From Asterias rubens (Eukaryota; Echinodermata; Asteroidea; Forcipulatida; Asteriidae), in the NCBI RefSeq assembly GCF_902459465.1, contig NC_047081.1, positions 9,515,883 through 9,579,882 on the forward strand: a stretch of DNA of 64,000 nucleotides, written 5' to 3'. How positions within the stretch are numbered: the first letter of the stretch is position 1; every line of letters starts with the position of its first letter. The position numbers and the translations under genes were made by a program. The notes under the pieces were generated by a model. That model worked only from the letters and a program-made list of their open reading frames with translations, searched no databases and was not told the origin of the DNA. This document shows, piece after piece, positions 10,449 through 21,912 of the stretch.

Positions 10449-13400
10449 ATGCTGGGCTTGATAGCTGAGGTTGGCCTTATGGGCAGCGTAGTGCCGGTGA
10501 TGATGTTTGCCGGACTGTCTTTCATAGTCATGGGTGTGTTTAACTCTCGGCGCCCGTCAGGATTTCCACCCGGACCGGCGACTCTTCCGTTCGTTGGCAA
10601 CATTAAAGGTGAGTGTTCAAAAAAGATGTTGGTGACCTTTGATCTGAAATATCTGTAGGGTTTGAAACTATGCAAGGTGGAAATACGATATGGAAAGGTT
10701 CGCGGTAACACCATGTAATGACTATCTCTAATGAGTTGCATGGGGTAGTTCTGAAAAGAACCGATGGTTTCAAATCGATGTTTCGGTCAGAGGCTGATCC
10801 AGAAGACGATTGATCGAAACGTCGAGTTGAAACCAACGGTTCTTTTCAGAACCACCCCAACTCATGCGGATAGTCATTATATATAAACATGGTGTTACCG
10901 CAAACCTTTCCATACTGAAATACTGGTTCTTTACTTAGTTATTCAGTGTATGTGGAGTGGGTAAACTTTCGAAACTTTTTAACACTGACATTCTGAATGA
11001 CCCCTTATCCTTCAATTGCTGGGTAAATTTTCTTGGATTTCTCAGTGTGTTACTCAGTGCAGTTTGTGTGAAAGGCAGTGGACACTATTGGTAATTGTCA
11101 AAGATTAGCCTTCACAGTTGGTGTATCTCAACAATATGCATACAATAACAAACCTGTGAAAATCGGTCATCGAAGTTGCGAGATAATAATGAACGAAAAA
11201 AGACCTCTCCCCATTACTCGTCACCAAGAAGGGTTTAATGCTCATAATTATTTTTAGTAATTACCAATAGTGTCCACTGCCTTTAAGGTGGTTAAATCCC
11301 CATCCTTGCGAATTTGTAAAGGCATCGAGAAGTGCATGCTGTTTTGAAGTTTCAATCCGCGTTCATTACTTTATACTTGCACTGTTTGCTTTTTAAACTA
11401 ACATTTTCCTTTCAAGCGACAAAACTTTTGGGGAATGAAAAACTCTTTTAGAGAAGTGAATATACACTGGTAACTAAAGGGTGAAAGATTCGGACACCTC
11501 TGTATGTTCCGGCAACCCTATGTTCCGAAACCACCGACGATAAAAGGCTATGGTTATGGTTATGGTTAGGGCTAAATGGTCACGATGGGTGTCGAAACTC
11601 GAAACAAGGGATGTATGGACATAGTGGTGTAACCAACTAAGTGGTATTATGTTTGATCCCAATTACTAAAGGTCCCAAAGGCTATCACAACCGCACCCTA
11701 GTTTGTGATGATTCAACTCGGTGTGTGTTAACTTTCACATTCATTTTTCCCTCCACTGTAGACGTCAATAGGAGACTTTCCAACGCTAGGCGGCAGCAGA
11801 CATACCGGGTAAATTTCCATTGTTTACGTAGTTCTGAACATGCGCATAATTCTGAGAACAATGGATTTACCCGGTAAGTCTGCTGCCCTCTATCGTCCCA
11901 GAAAGTCTCCCATTCTTTTGTTCACTTCATTTAATCGCATATTAAAAACCTCCCCTAAATTGGCAGCACAAAGCTGAATAAGAAACCGCACTAAAGTATA
12001 AAGCCGAGGCCCAATACAAATGTACATGGGAAAAAGAAGAAAGTACACAAAAGAAACATTCACAATGGCCTAAGGAAACTCAATAAATGGCGACAAAACG
12101 AACATTTCACAGAGCAGAAAAGAAGGGAAGGAATGGGAGACTTTCTGGGACGATAGAGGGCAGCAGACTTACCGGGTAAATCCATCGTTCTCAGAATTAT
12201 GCGCATGTTCAGAACTACGTAAACAATGGAAGTTTACCCGGTATGTCTGCTGCCACCTAGCGTTGGAAAGTCTCCTATTGGTAATCACTCTGAATGGTAA
12301 CCACTTTTGATTAAGAGCCTTCACCAGGTTTCTAAAATATACAGCGTTGAGGAAACATTTCACTTTGGAAAAGATATCAGTTTTTACGGCACACAATTTG
12401 AAAGCGTAATCATGTATTCCTATAGTATTAGGGAGATTTCTTCCGTGGCGTGGACATTATTCGCTCCGGAATTTAGGCGATATGAAATGTTCAACGATTA
12501 AAAACAAAATACTTTGCATCTAACCAACCTCCACGTAGTTCAATCTTAACGTGGAGGTCTTTCTCCATGCTGAGACTCAGGGATTCAACAGTTGCATTGT
12601 CCTGTTGGAGACCATTTATTTCTTGAATATATAGCTTGAACCAAACAATCAAGTTAGAATGTCTTACATTGTATTGTTTTGTTTCAGATATTACCAAAGA
12701 AGGGACACCGCTGTGGGTATTGATGGTGGAAATGAGCAAGATCTACGGCGATGTTTTCTCCATCAAGCTGGGTACGAAATGGTACGTGGTGTTAAACAGC
12801 TACGAGGTTATCCACGAAGGCATGGCTAATCCATCGCTGGCACTGGCGGACAGACCACACTACTATTCAAGTAAGTGACATTAGCCCTAGTCTGGTCCCC
12901 TGTCTTTATCCGCAAGACAGGTGTTGGTGTTACAAAATCAGTGATTTCATTGGATAAACTTGCAGTGACGTTATAATCTTTCCATCGGTGTTTCTTTCAT
13001 GTTCGTTGTTCGTTGGTTTGGATGTCTGTGTACACCCAAACCAAACAGTGTCCACCAGACCTCAGAAAGGCAATTGACAAATATAGTATTTGCATGCCAA
13101 AGAATCCCTGGAGAATGGCGTCACTCTTTTTGTAATAAAAGATTACGTCACATATTTATTCCACCTAAACATTTTCTTTTTAGCGGATATTTTTAGCGAG
13201 GATTATCGCGATCTGGCCTACACCAACTATTGTCCAACGTGGGTCCTACATCGAGAATACGCCCTCAATTGTTTCAAGTAGGTTCCATTTTGTTTTATAT
13301 CATTAATGATTTTATAGTCCTATTTAAAGATGCCAGGGGTGAGTTTCACAAAGGGTTTAGACGAGGCTTATCTCGACGCAAAGAACTCGTCCTAACTTTG

Positions 13401-16400
13401 GACCGTGGCCTTAAGTTATGTTTAACTCCAAAACCAATAGGATTGTATTATTGGCCAATTTGACCATAACATGTAGTTTCCAATATTAAACAGATAATTT
13501 GTTGATATTCTCTCGTTGTCTGAATCATGAAATTATCTCAGTGGCACGTCCATCATGTATAAACAATTTTGCAAGTTTCATTTATTTTCAAATAATAAAC
13601 CACAAGGGAAACTGACTGTGGGTCAGTGCATGGAGGAATAGTGCTAAATGATTGGCGAATTTGGTGCTCTTTGGGGCATTTCAAAGGTTTGTGTATGTTT
13701 TTGTTTGGTTGGCACAAATTATCTGTCAAAACTCGTTCACAGAAAAGAGACCATGGTCGTTTAGAGGCATAACCGTACAAAAGATCATGGCAGTGAAAGT
13801 TAGTGGTCCGTATAGCCTTTTGATCATCAATAATGACTTGGCACAATTTACTGGCCTTTTGAGGTCACGGGGTCACCAAGCGCTGCAGCAGACACTTCGC
13901 GCTCCTCCCCCCCCCCCCCTTTATTTGACGATAACGCACATTTATGTCAGAATAACCCAAGCAATATATTATGGGGTACTCAATGGTTCAGTAATAAGTA
14001 ACAATATAAAGAGACAACATTGAGGTATAAGGTGAAGCGAATGCTTTTACCCTTGCCTATGGACAGACAAATATTTAGTATATAGTACAACCATGTAGAG
14101 CTAAATCTTTATAGCTCTATGGGTACAATCAATGCATTGCAATGTACGGTATAAATGAACCTACAGCCCCACGTTATTAAAGGAACACGTTGCCTTGGAT
14201 CGGACGAATTGGTCGATAAAAAGGGTTTGTAACCGTTTGTTATAAATGCATATGATTGGAAAGATGTTGTAAAAGTAGGATACAATGATCTACACAAATA
14301 GCCCTCGAAATGGCGTGGTTTTCCTTTTACATCGTCGACTAACACAGTCGGCCATTGATGGGAGTTAAATTTTGGACTCCCATAAATTGCCGACCGTGCC
14401 TCGCGACGTAAAAGGGAAACCGTGCAATTCCGAGGCATGTTTGTGTGGATCATTATATTCTACTTTTAAATTATCTATCTAACCATTTGCATTTACTAAC
14501 AAACGGTTACAAATGCTTTTCGAAGACCAACTCGACCGATCCAAGGCAACGTGCTCCTTTAATTTTCCATAAGGGGGACGGTATCTCCGGCGGACTGGGA
14601 CACCGGCAGTCTCGCGGAATGGTTGCGGTATATAACGTGAGCCGTTTCGCTATCACCGCGATAGACCTTAACGACTTGTCCACAAGTCTACGCTTTGGTT
14701 GTGTTATTATCGTTAAAACAGACGTTATTCACTGTCAGCATGATGATCAGACGAACCCCTTGGAGGCAGGGTGCCTCTACCAATAATTTACCAGCCTACC
14801 CATTTCCCCCAAAAAAACATTACAGCCCTCCACAAGAAAGTCATGGTATAATTTTTTCGGACGTTCGTTTTGGGTGGCTGCTTGAGTAGAGTATTCGATG
14901 AGGAGGAAACGATTGTGGTCCGTCTTATATATAAACTACCAAGGACCGGTCTTTGCTCTATAAAAGCACGGAGGAACTCCCTCCATGCTAAAAGTGATCC
15001 TTTTTACCTTTTTAGACCGTCTTTACAGAAGGAGTAATCTTAAGCATTCCGCTCATTGTAATAATTAATAACACTTATATAACACGAGGTTAATCTTGTA
15101 GTTTTCTACACCACGCAAAATAATCATGGTGTAGTCTAAAATGACAAGGGAAATTCACGTACGCCCCATTTCATCATTTATAAACAAAATCTCAATACTC
15201 ATTTTACGGGACAGTTTCTTTTTAAAAATGTGAGCTTTTATGTTTTCCTTTTTGAGCTGAATTCAAGTCGTTTGAAGTCCAAGCTCTGTGGCTCTTTTGT
15301 AAACATATGACGCCAAACAGATGAAAGGTCTACACCAGCAATTTAGAGACGATAGCCTGGGGGGACAGAACATCTTCCCGCACCTTTTACATTCCATGTA
15401 TCACCTCAGGCCATCCAAACACAGGAACGTCAGAAACGGGTTGTAGAATATAAAGCTCTGTTTATTTATTTTAGCTAAGACCAGAATATTTAAGGCGAGA
15501 GAGAGAGGGGGGTCATTTGCACTCCTTGTTTTGTAGATATTCTTGTTTTTTTTAAAGAGAAAAATACAAAGGACATAAAGTTTGTTGAGACTATATTTCG
15601 CGCATGCAGGAAAAATCGCTGGGTAGATAAATATTGTATATAAATGGGTGGATTCACTCGTTTCTAGGTAAATTGTACAAGTATTTTGTTTTTCAAATAA
15701 CGATGTTTTATTGCAAACAAAAATAAATGTGTATTTGGTTTGCGGTAACACCATGTGTGTATCTACTTGCCAGGTAGAGTTGTTCTTAGGGAACTGTCTT
15801 GCCTTATTCTACTGCCGTGGAGTAGATAATCGGAGGTTCGGGAGACTTCTCAGTTCTGAAAAGAACTGTCCTGCTTTTTAACTATTACCAGGGCGGATGG
15901 TATAGAAATTAGACTGGACTACTACTTTAGCTTATAGGATCGTAATTAACTGTACTGCCGCGGAGTCAGTTCTGAAATTGGTCTCAACGTTTCGACTAGC
16001 TTGCTCTAGTCATCGTCAGGAGACTAAGAACAACTCTACCTGGCAAGTAGATACACACATGGTGTTACCGCAAACCAAATATACATTGATACCTCACCAT
16101 GCAATGCCTCAAATCCTATAAATAAAAAAAAATGAAGAAGTTGTGCTTCAGGTATGTACATGAGACGTCCTGACTTTGTTTTCAAGATTATTAAGGTCCA
16201 ATGGCTATGTTTTGTACACAGGAAGGTAAGCAGCAATAAACAACTTGACGTTTCAGCCAACAAGCAGTTCACTGACTACGTGGAACCATTCTTGCAGCAG
16301 GAGGGACCGGCAGATGGGATAGCCCTGGGGCAGATAATGGCCATGGGAACCCTCGTCACATGGTGCTTCGGACCCGAGTGAGAAAAGTAGTTTTGTGATG

Positions 16401-19400
16401 GAGCTCTTTGAAACTGGGGGGGGGGGGGACACACACATATTTACTTTTTGTGTTTTATACATGGCTGAAAAGAGCATCTAACAAGCTTCATGTACACACT
16501 TGTGTCATTTTTTTTTCTAAAATTATATGTAATCATCTGAAAATGACCCGTAATGGACAAACAGCCTGTTTTTAATTTTAAAAAACATCAAACATTGTAT
16601 GGGGAAAAAGTACACAAGTGAAACCAAAGGGTCCGAAACAATTTTTCATATTCATCTCTATAGATCAAAAAAGTTTCCATTTAAGAAATATGAAAATGTA
16701 GACCCTTATAAAGCAAAAAGCCAAAAATATTATTATCACAAAAAATAATTTCATCTTTTTGTTCACCCTCCCAACACTCATGTACCTGGAAGTGTTGAAG
16801 CAACTCAATGTCGATGGCCCGTCACATTTTAGTTTCGGATTAGATGGTTTCTCCGTGGGTTTTCCCGCATTTCATACAATAAAGGCGTACGTTCCGAGCC
16901 TACAACAGAGTCTTCCTCGAAGGCTAAAATTACAACACAAAATGCAAATCATGGGTATATTACTGGTGTCACAGAAGCAGTCAAATGGAAAGAAGTGAAA
17001 AGACATAGAAAACAGTCAAGTGGAAAGAAATTAGGACAGTGGCAGACCCAGACGGCAAACTTGACTGCTTCTGTTATACCTGTTTGTGTTGTCATTTAGC
17101 GTTATAGAACTATTTTCGGCATGTGTACCATTTTTGGCGGTAAAGCAGTTTGCATCAGCCAAATTCTGAAGGTCACTATAATGGTGATTAAGCTTCAACT
17201 TTTCTGCTGCTATTGAAGCAACTCAATGTCGATGGCCCGTCACATTTTAGTTTAAGATTAGATGGTTTCTCCGTGGGTTTCCCCGCATTTCATACAATAT
17301 AGGCGTACGACCCGGGGCCGCCGGGGAGGGGGCATTGGGGGAAAATACAGGCACGGCAAGAAGAAAAGAAATTTGATAAAGAAAGTAAAACATAATTTTC
17401 TTTTAGAAACCGGTATAACTTGTGTTTTTACTGGTACGATTTCAGTTCTAAATCAACCTCTCCCATTCGGCTAGTATAATGCCACCTTTTCACAAGACAA
17501 TTTCTACCACATTATGTGAAATTGTTGGCTTAACTGACAACACGCAAAAGTCATTGTGAAAATCTGTTTTTCTGGGCTTCTGACTGGCACCCAAATCAAG
17601 ATTTAGCAACATATGGAGATCGTCAAATAGCTATATTGGTGGAACGCCGGGACATTAATCCGGAGGTCGCTGGTTCAAGTCCCACTACAGTCAATTTGTC
17701 TTGGTTCAATATCTTGTCTTTCTTCTCCGTTCTTGCAGGAATGAGAAACTTCACCGTGATCTTGTGCAGGTAGTGAGCGTGGACTGCAGCATAAACCTCG
17801 TTGGCAGGAGAATGCCTGCAGATATTTTCCCGTTTCTCAAATACCTCCCACTCTCGTCCAATAGCGAGGTAATAAACGTTGTGGGAAAGTTCATGCAGAT
17901 CCTCACAACTGAGTTTCTTCAACGCCGTGACATGTACAATGAAGGTATTAACACAAATAGACTTGGAATGTTTTCCCCGCACACATGGGGGACTCTATTT
18001 TATTGAAAAATCCGATACTATCACATAAAGTGAATTTTGACATTACCCTTCCTCTTTAATGGCCTGGCGTTTCGAGCCTACAACAGAGTCTTCCTCGAAG
18101 GCTAAAATTACAACACAAAATGCATATCATATTACTGGTGTCATCACAGAAGCAGTCAAATGGAAAGAAGTGAAAAGACATAGAAAACAGTCAAGTGGAA
18201 AGAAATTAGGAGAGTGGCAGACCAAGACGGCAAACTTGACTGCTTCTGTTATACCTGTTTGTGTTGTCATTTAGCGTTATAGAACTATTTTCGGCATGTG
18301 TACCATTTTTGGCGGTAAAGCAGTTTGCATCAGCCAAATTCTGAAGGTCACTATAATGGAGATTAAGCTTCAACTTTTCTGCTGCTATTTTTTGTTATCT
18401 ACGGCGGTTCCTACGTGCGATTCAAAGCAATCATCGTCAACAATTTGTTTCTAAGGAAGTTCAGGTTATTGTTTAAATCAGTTTGGTAGAGTTTAAAGAC
18501 ATTGTACACTAAAGGTAATTGTCAAAGACTAGCCTTTACAGTTGGTGTATCTCAACATATGCATAAAATAACAAACCTGTGAAAATTTGAGCTCAATCGT
18601 TCGTCGAAGTTGCGAGATAACAATGAAAGAAAAAAACACTCTTGTAACACGAAGTTGTGTGCTTTCAGATGCTTGATTTCGAGATCTCAAATTCTAAATC
18701 TGAGGTCTCGAAAACTACGTTACTTCAGAGGGAGCCGTTTCTCAGAATGTTTTATACTATCAACAGCTCCCCATTACCAAGTAAGGTTTCATGCTTATAA
18801 TTATTTTGAGTAATTACCGATAGTGTCCACTGCCTTTAACGATTGTCGAATTTCGTTTACAGAAGACGAGCTGACTGATTTGTGTGGGGCCTTGATACGA
18901 GCACAGAAGGCTGTTGAGAAAGAGGAGCAGTACGAGTTCCTAACGGATGTACACGTTGTGCAAGTTATTGCTTCGTCATTCAGAGGTAAAACACACAAGA
19001 CAGTGAGCCCTAATTTGCTACCTCATCATTTCATTTCATTTATTCTGGTTGTGAAGCCAATGACTCTCAGAAAAGTTAACTCACTCGAGTATAGCCCAAA
19101 AAAACCGCGAGAAGACAAGGAAAGAAGTTTTCACTTTTAGATGTGGGAGGAAAACCGCAGAGAATTATTCCCCCCAAAGCCATAGTTATCGCTTCGTCAT
19201 TCAGAGGTAAAACGCCAAATCGTAAAAATTAATTAATTTCTGCCTCATCATTTCATTTCGTTGGTTGTGAAGCCAGCGACTCTCAGAAAAGCAAACTCAC
19301 TGTAGTATCCAAGAAATGGAGAGACGAAAAGAAACAGAAGTTTCAGTCTTACATGTGGGAGGAAACCCCCCATCAGATAATTATTCCCGAGGGTCCATTT

Positions 19401-21355
19401 TGAGGTGGACAACTTTCAAAGCTTCATAACTAAAGTCTTACATGAACAAACACTTACGGTGTCACATTCCATAGCAGCATAGATAGAGGTCTGGAAGAAA
19501 CCTGTAGCTATAGGGCAACGTCAGGACCCTGTTGTCCCGTTGGGGCGGCAATAGATGACCGGGCGCTCTAAATAGACCGTGAAGTAACTAACATTTTACT
19601 TTTCCCACTACTGTATACTACAGGCTCCATCGGTTACCTGACCACTACCTACTGGGGGCTTGCCTTACTTGCCGAGTACCCGGACATCCAGGCTAAAGTT
19701 GCCAAGGAGGTTGCCGAGGTCATCGGGAGCGAACGCCTCCCGTCACTGGACGATCGAGATGCCATGCCGTACACGCAGGCGTTCCTCTCGGAGGTTCTGA
19801 GGTTCGGTTCCGTAGCCCCGATGGGTGTACCTCGTTCGGCGCGTGAAGACACCAAACTGAGTACGTATATTAACGAAGCATACCTTTATTTTGCAACGTC
19901 ACTCCGCAAGTTTTTTAAAACTTTGGCAAAAGTACGTAGGCCTTACGGGCGGTGTGGCAGGAGATTCTGTCCCCACACGGAAAACTGTGTACAAACTTCT
20001 TCTGATAGCGCCCTTTGTTTAATATCCTCTCCAGCCCACTTTTCCCCTCCTGTCTAGCGGTAGTTGGTTGAATGGCTTCCGACTTGCACCTAGACTTGAT
20101 TCAAGTCCCATTCCCGTGTGAGAGGTCCCTAAGCATATCACCCCAACTTTAACGTAGCATACAGCACAGTGCGCGCTCGCCGTCAAAATGTGGTCCCATG
20201 TGGAACAGGTTTGGGAATGCAGAGCATCGCAAAAACAGTAGTTTCCTGGGGATGGCACGGGATTTGAACTTGAATCAAGTCTAACTTGCACCCCAAACAA
20301 AGATACTTTGAGGGAGACCGCCAACCATAGGGCTATAGGTAGCTCAGTTGGTAGAGCGCTGACACGTTAATCCGGAGATCACTGGTTCGAATCCCGCTCT
20401 ATAGTCAGTTCTTATTAATGTGCAACCCTATTTATTAACAAAAACATGTGTCTATTTTGTAGAGGATTTCGATATTCCTAAGGATACCGTCATCTTGTAT
20501 AATATCTACGGGGTTCATTTTGACGAGACGAACTACGCAAAACCAGAGGAATTCAACCCAGGTACGTGAAACTTTGACACCATTATACGGTAGTATGGTA
20601 TCATACAATGTGCGCGCGCCTTCGTGGTCTATTAGTGAAAGAAACCCTTTTCTAAGAACGTCTATGAAGCGAGAAGAAACAACATGACAGAAAAACAAAT
20701 CGGCTCCTGATGCAACGAAACCCAGATCTTTAAAGCTCATCTCTGATACTTTTTTTTTTAAAGATTTTGCCGAAAATCCGGAGCGAATAATAATAATAAT
20801 ATGTGCACGCAAGAAGAACGAACCCTTAGGAGATCTGAGAAGCGTTTTCTCAGATTCAAATTTTGGGCCACAAAAAACTGCTTGTTTAGGGAAAGGCCCT
20901 ACAACCACATTATTTCGAAGTGGAAATAATTCTTTAAATGCTAGACGCTGCTGTAGGCTTCTAACCAAAGATTTTTTACTGTCAAACATTTCTTAAGAGT
21001 GATTACCAGACGTTTATAAGGCCTACAATCCCTTGAATTAAAGTGGTACTAACTCTTGATCATAACATCCAGTTCGTTCGTTTCCCCCCTTCTTTTAGAC
21101 CGGTTCATCGGTGAAGACGGCTCGTTCAGCCGCCCGGAGAAGTTTATCCCATTCGGTATGGGTGTCCGAAGATGTCTCGGGGAATTCCAAGCCGAGTCGT
21201 TCCTCTTTCTCACCTTCTGTCGTCTTCTTCAGGAGTATCGGCTAGCTAAGATTGACGGCGTGGAGGGAGGAGAGAGCTTACTCGTTCAGGACCCACAACT
21301 ACAGGGATCAAGATGGCCCATGCCATTTCAAGTCAACGTGACGAAAAACGAGTAA
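10449..21355 (+). CDS. Cytochrome P450, CYP2-clan-like, complete 9-exon gene (504 aa)
   Basis: Coding exons: 10449-10608, 12688-12870, 13184-13277, 16222-16377, 17739-17944, 18863-18985, 19624-19860, 20463-20561, 21099-21355. All introns are GT-AG and the sum is 1515 nt, which closes the frame. The start is the first ATG after an in-frame TGA at 10431. The protein begins with a hydrophobic ER anchor (about residues 3-30), then a Pro-rich hinge (PPGPATLPFVGN). A W-x-x-H-R C-helix motif lies in exon 3, FLKYLP in exon 5, ExxR (E364-R367) in exon 7, a PDRF at 419-422, and the heme loop FGMGVRRCLG with Cys445 in exon 9. Length is normal for a microsomal P450. The architecture resembles CYP1/2/17/21-type enzymes, which oxidise steroids, fatty acids or xenobiotics; the substrate cannot be told from sequence. 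Oddity: the I-helix reads RGSIGY where AGxETT is expected, so the acid and the Thr used for O2 activation are missing. The introns are largely mobile-element DNA. Confidence 0.93.
10658..10918. mobile_element. Family 3 fold-back element in P450 intron 1
   Basis: Terminal inverted repeats include ggaaatacgatatggaaagg and gcggtaacaccatgt. Inside, an inner inverted pair (tagttctgaaaagaacc ... ggttcttttcagaacca) surrounds the CGAAACGTCGAG motif. The element starts about 50 bp after the exon 1 donor. Confidence 0.8.
11066..11286 (+). mobile_element. Family 1 element with internal deletion
   Basis: Both ends are present (aaaggcagtggacactattgg and tagtgtccactgccttt), but the central hairpin and part of the body are gone. 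Confidence 0.8.
11767..11914 (+). mobile_element. Family 2 palindromic element, P450 intron 1
   Basis: Nearly identical to the 7123-7269 copy. It forms an inverted pair with the copy at 12132-12279, with about 217 bp between them. Confidence 0.85.
12132..12279 (-). mobile_element. Family 2 palindromic element, P450 intron 1, inverted relative to 11767
   Basis: It starts gggagactttctgggacgat and ends ccacctagcgttggaaagtc, the reverse orientation of the neighbouring copy. It ends about 410 bp before exon 2. Confidence 0.85.
14177..14562 (+). mobile_element. Family 5 element, well preserved, P450 intron 3
   Basis: Starts ttaaaggaacacgttgcctt and ends with the inverse, aaggcaacgtgctcctttaa. TTAA is at both ends. 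The interior is non-coding. Confidence 0.85.
15732..16083. mobile_element. Family 3 fold-back element, long form
   Basis: Terminal inverted repeats of about 58 bp: tttggtttgcggtaacacca then tgtgtgtatctacttgccag, mirrored at the right end (ggtgttaccgcaaaccaaat). Inner short inverted repeats (gttctgaaaagaact) and a CGTTTCGA motif are present. Fragments also occur at 44978, 59990 and 62467. Confidence 0.85.
16794..17309 (+). repeat. A-B-A repeat upstream of P450 exon 5
   Basis: A 97-bp unit A (agcaactcaatgtcgatggc ...) occurs at 16794-16890 and 17213-17309. Between them is the 324-bp unit B (16891-17214), which recurs beyond exon 5 at 18069-18390. No protein family is recognised. Confidence 0.8.
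17628..17710 (+). mobile_element. tRNA-derived SINE (Asn-like head), before P450 exon 5
   Basis: The sequence acattaatccggaggtcgct followed by ggttcaagtccc is a degenerate tRNA T-arm with B-box. The tail tcaatttgtcttggttcaat ends about 28 nt from the exon 5 acceptor. Relatives: 20326, 34379, 46205, 54325. Confidence 0.7.
18069..18390 (+). repeat. Second copy of repeat unit B, downstream of P450 exon 5
   Basis: Nearly identical to 16891-17214 in the same direction (gagcctacaacagagtcttc, gcagtcaaatggaaagaagt). The two copies bracket exon 5 as direct repeats. Confidence 0.85.
18493..18839 (+). mobile_element. Family 1 element ending 23 nt before P450 exon 6
   Basis: Both TTAA ends are present (18493-18496 and 18836-18839), as is the internal hairpin region. 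The right terminal repeat occupies the normal branch-point zone of exon 6, whose first base is 18863. Confidence 0.85.
18963..19390 (+). repeat. Tandem duplication of P450 exon 6 3' end, donor and intron start
   Basis: Two units about 220 bp apart. Each contains gcttcgtcattcagag followed by the GTAAAAC donor and the same downstream intron sequence up to atgtgggaggaaa. The first unit holds the real exon 6 end (18985). The second (19183 onward) is an orphan exon end with a second donor at 19206 and no obvious acceptor in front of it. Confidence 0.8.
20050..20408. mobile_element. tRNA-derived SINE cluster before P450 exon 8
   Basis: 20326-20408 is an Asn-like tRNA-derived head with intact A-box (TAGCTCAGTTGG, 20340-20351) and B-box (GGTTCGAATCC, 20384-20394). 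Just before it, two tRNA-like segments lie in inverted orientation (20050-20110 and 20250-20330; cttgattcaagt at both). The anticodon and T stems are mismatched, so this is not a working tRNA. Confidence 0.7.
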
Positions 21356-21526
21356 ACGCAGTTTTGATAATCACAGTATGCAGAAGGCTGGTTATAATTT
21401 CGGTGTCTCATCAGTTGGACATATTATTCACGCACAGCTTGCAACAATTTATTGTTTTGTTATACCTTGGCAAAGGTTTGTAAGGTGGGGATCAAACAAT
21501 AATATGTAGGCCTATATTTATATTTC

Positions 21527-21912
21527 TTAAAGGCAGTGGACACTATTGGTAATTACTTAAAATAATTATTAGCATAAAGCCTTTCTTGGTGACGAGTAAT
21601 AGGGAGAGGTTGATGGTATAAAACATTGTGAGAAACGGCACCCTCTGAAATGCCATAGTTTTCGAGAAAGAAGTAATTTTCCACGAATTTGATTTCGAGA
21701 CCTCAGATTTAGAACTTGAGGTCTCGAAATCAACCATCTAAATGCACACACCTTCGTGTGACAAGGGTGTTTTTTCTTTCATTCATATCTTGCAAGTTCG
21801 ATGACCGATTGAGCTGAAATTTTTACAGGTTTGTTATTTTATGCATATGTTGAGATGCACCAACTGTGAAGGCTAGTCTTTGACAGTTACCAACAGTGTC
21901 CACTGCCTTTAA
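21527..21912 (-). mobile_element. Family 1 element, full length
   Basis: TTAA at both ends, about 386 bp, with the central GATTTCGAGACCTCA hairpin intact. It lies 170 bp after the P450 stop codon. Confidence 0.9.

Larger units (their letters stand above)
13278..16221 (+). other. P450 intron 3 (about 2.9 kb)
   Basis: This holds the family 5 element (14177-14562) and family 3 element (15732-16083). A fragment at 15265-15350 resembles 400-470 and 41930. The rest is unassigned; open frames at 13652-14023 and 15401-15754 have no supporting features. Confidence 0.6.

Noticed and set aside
16154-16221. Upstream extension of P450 exon 4
   Set aside because: The frame is open further upstream, but only the acceptor at 16220-16221 (tacacag) fits the phase-2 donor of exon 3 and continues the expected helix sequence. 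The later acceptor at 16234 was considered and gives a shorter C-helix region.
20326-20408. Candidate tRNA-Asn(GTT) gene
   Set aside because: A- and B-boxes are good, but the anticodon stem (CTGAC/TCCGG) and T stem mismatch and the acceptor pairs poorly. Several diverged copies with SINE tails occur in the window, so it is SINE-derived.
20435-20989. 184-codon open frame on the minus strand
   Set aside because: It lies antisense across P450 exon 8 and its intron, has no recognisable domain and includes low-complexity Ile codons from an ATT run. I judge it a chance frame.
21543-21751. Recurring ORFs containing MVDFETSSSKSEVSKSNSWK-like peptides
   Set aside because: They appear in each family 1 element (for example 29056, 36013, 57597) from the central hairpin and vary with copy damage. 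There is no sign of protein-level conservation.
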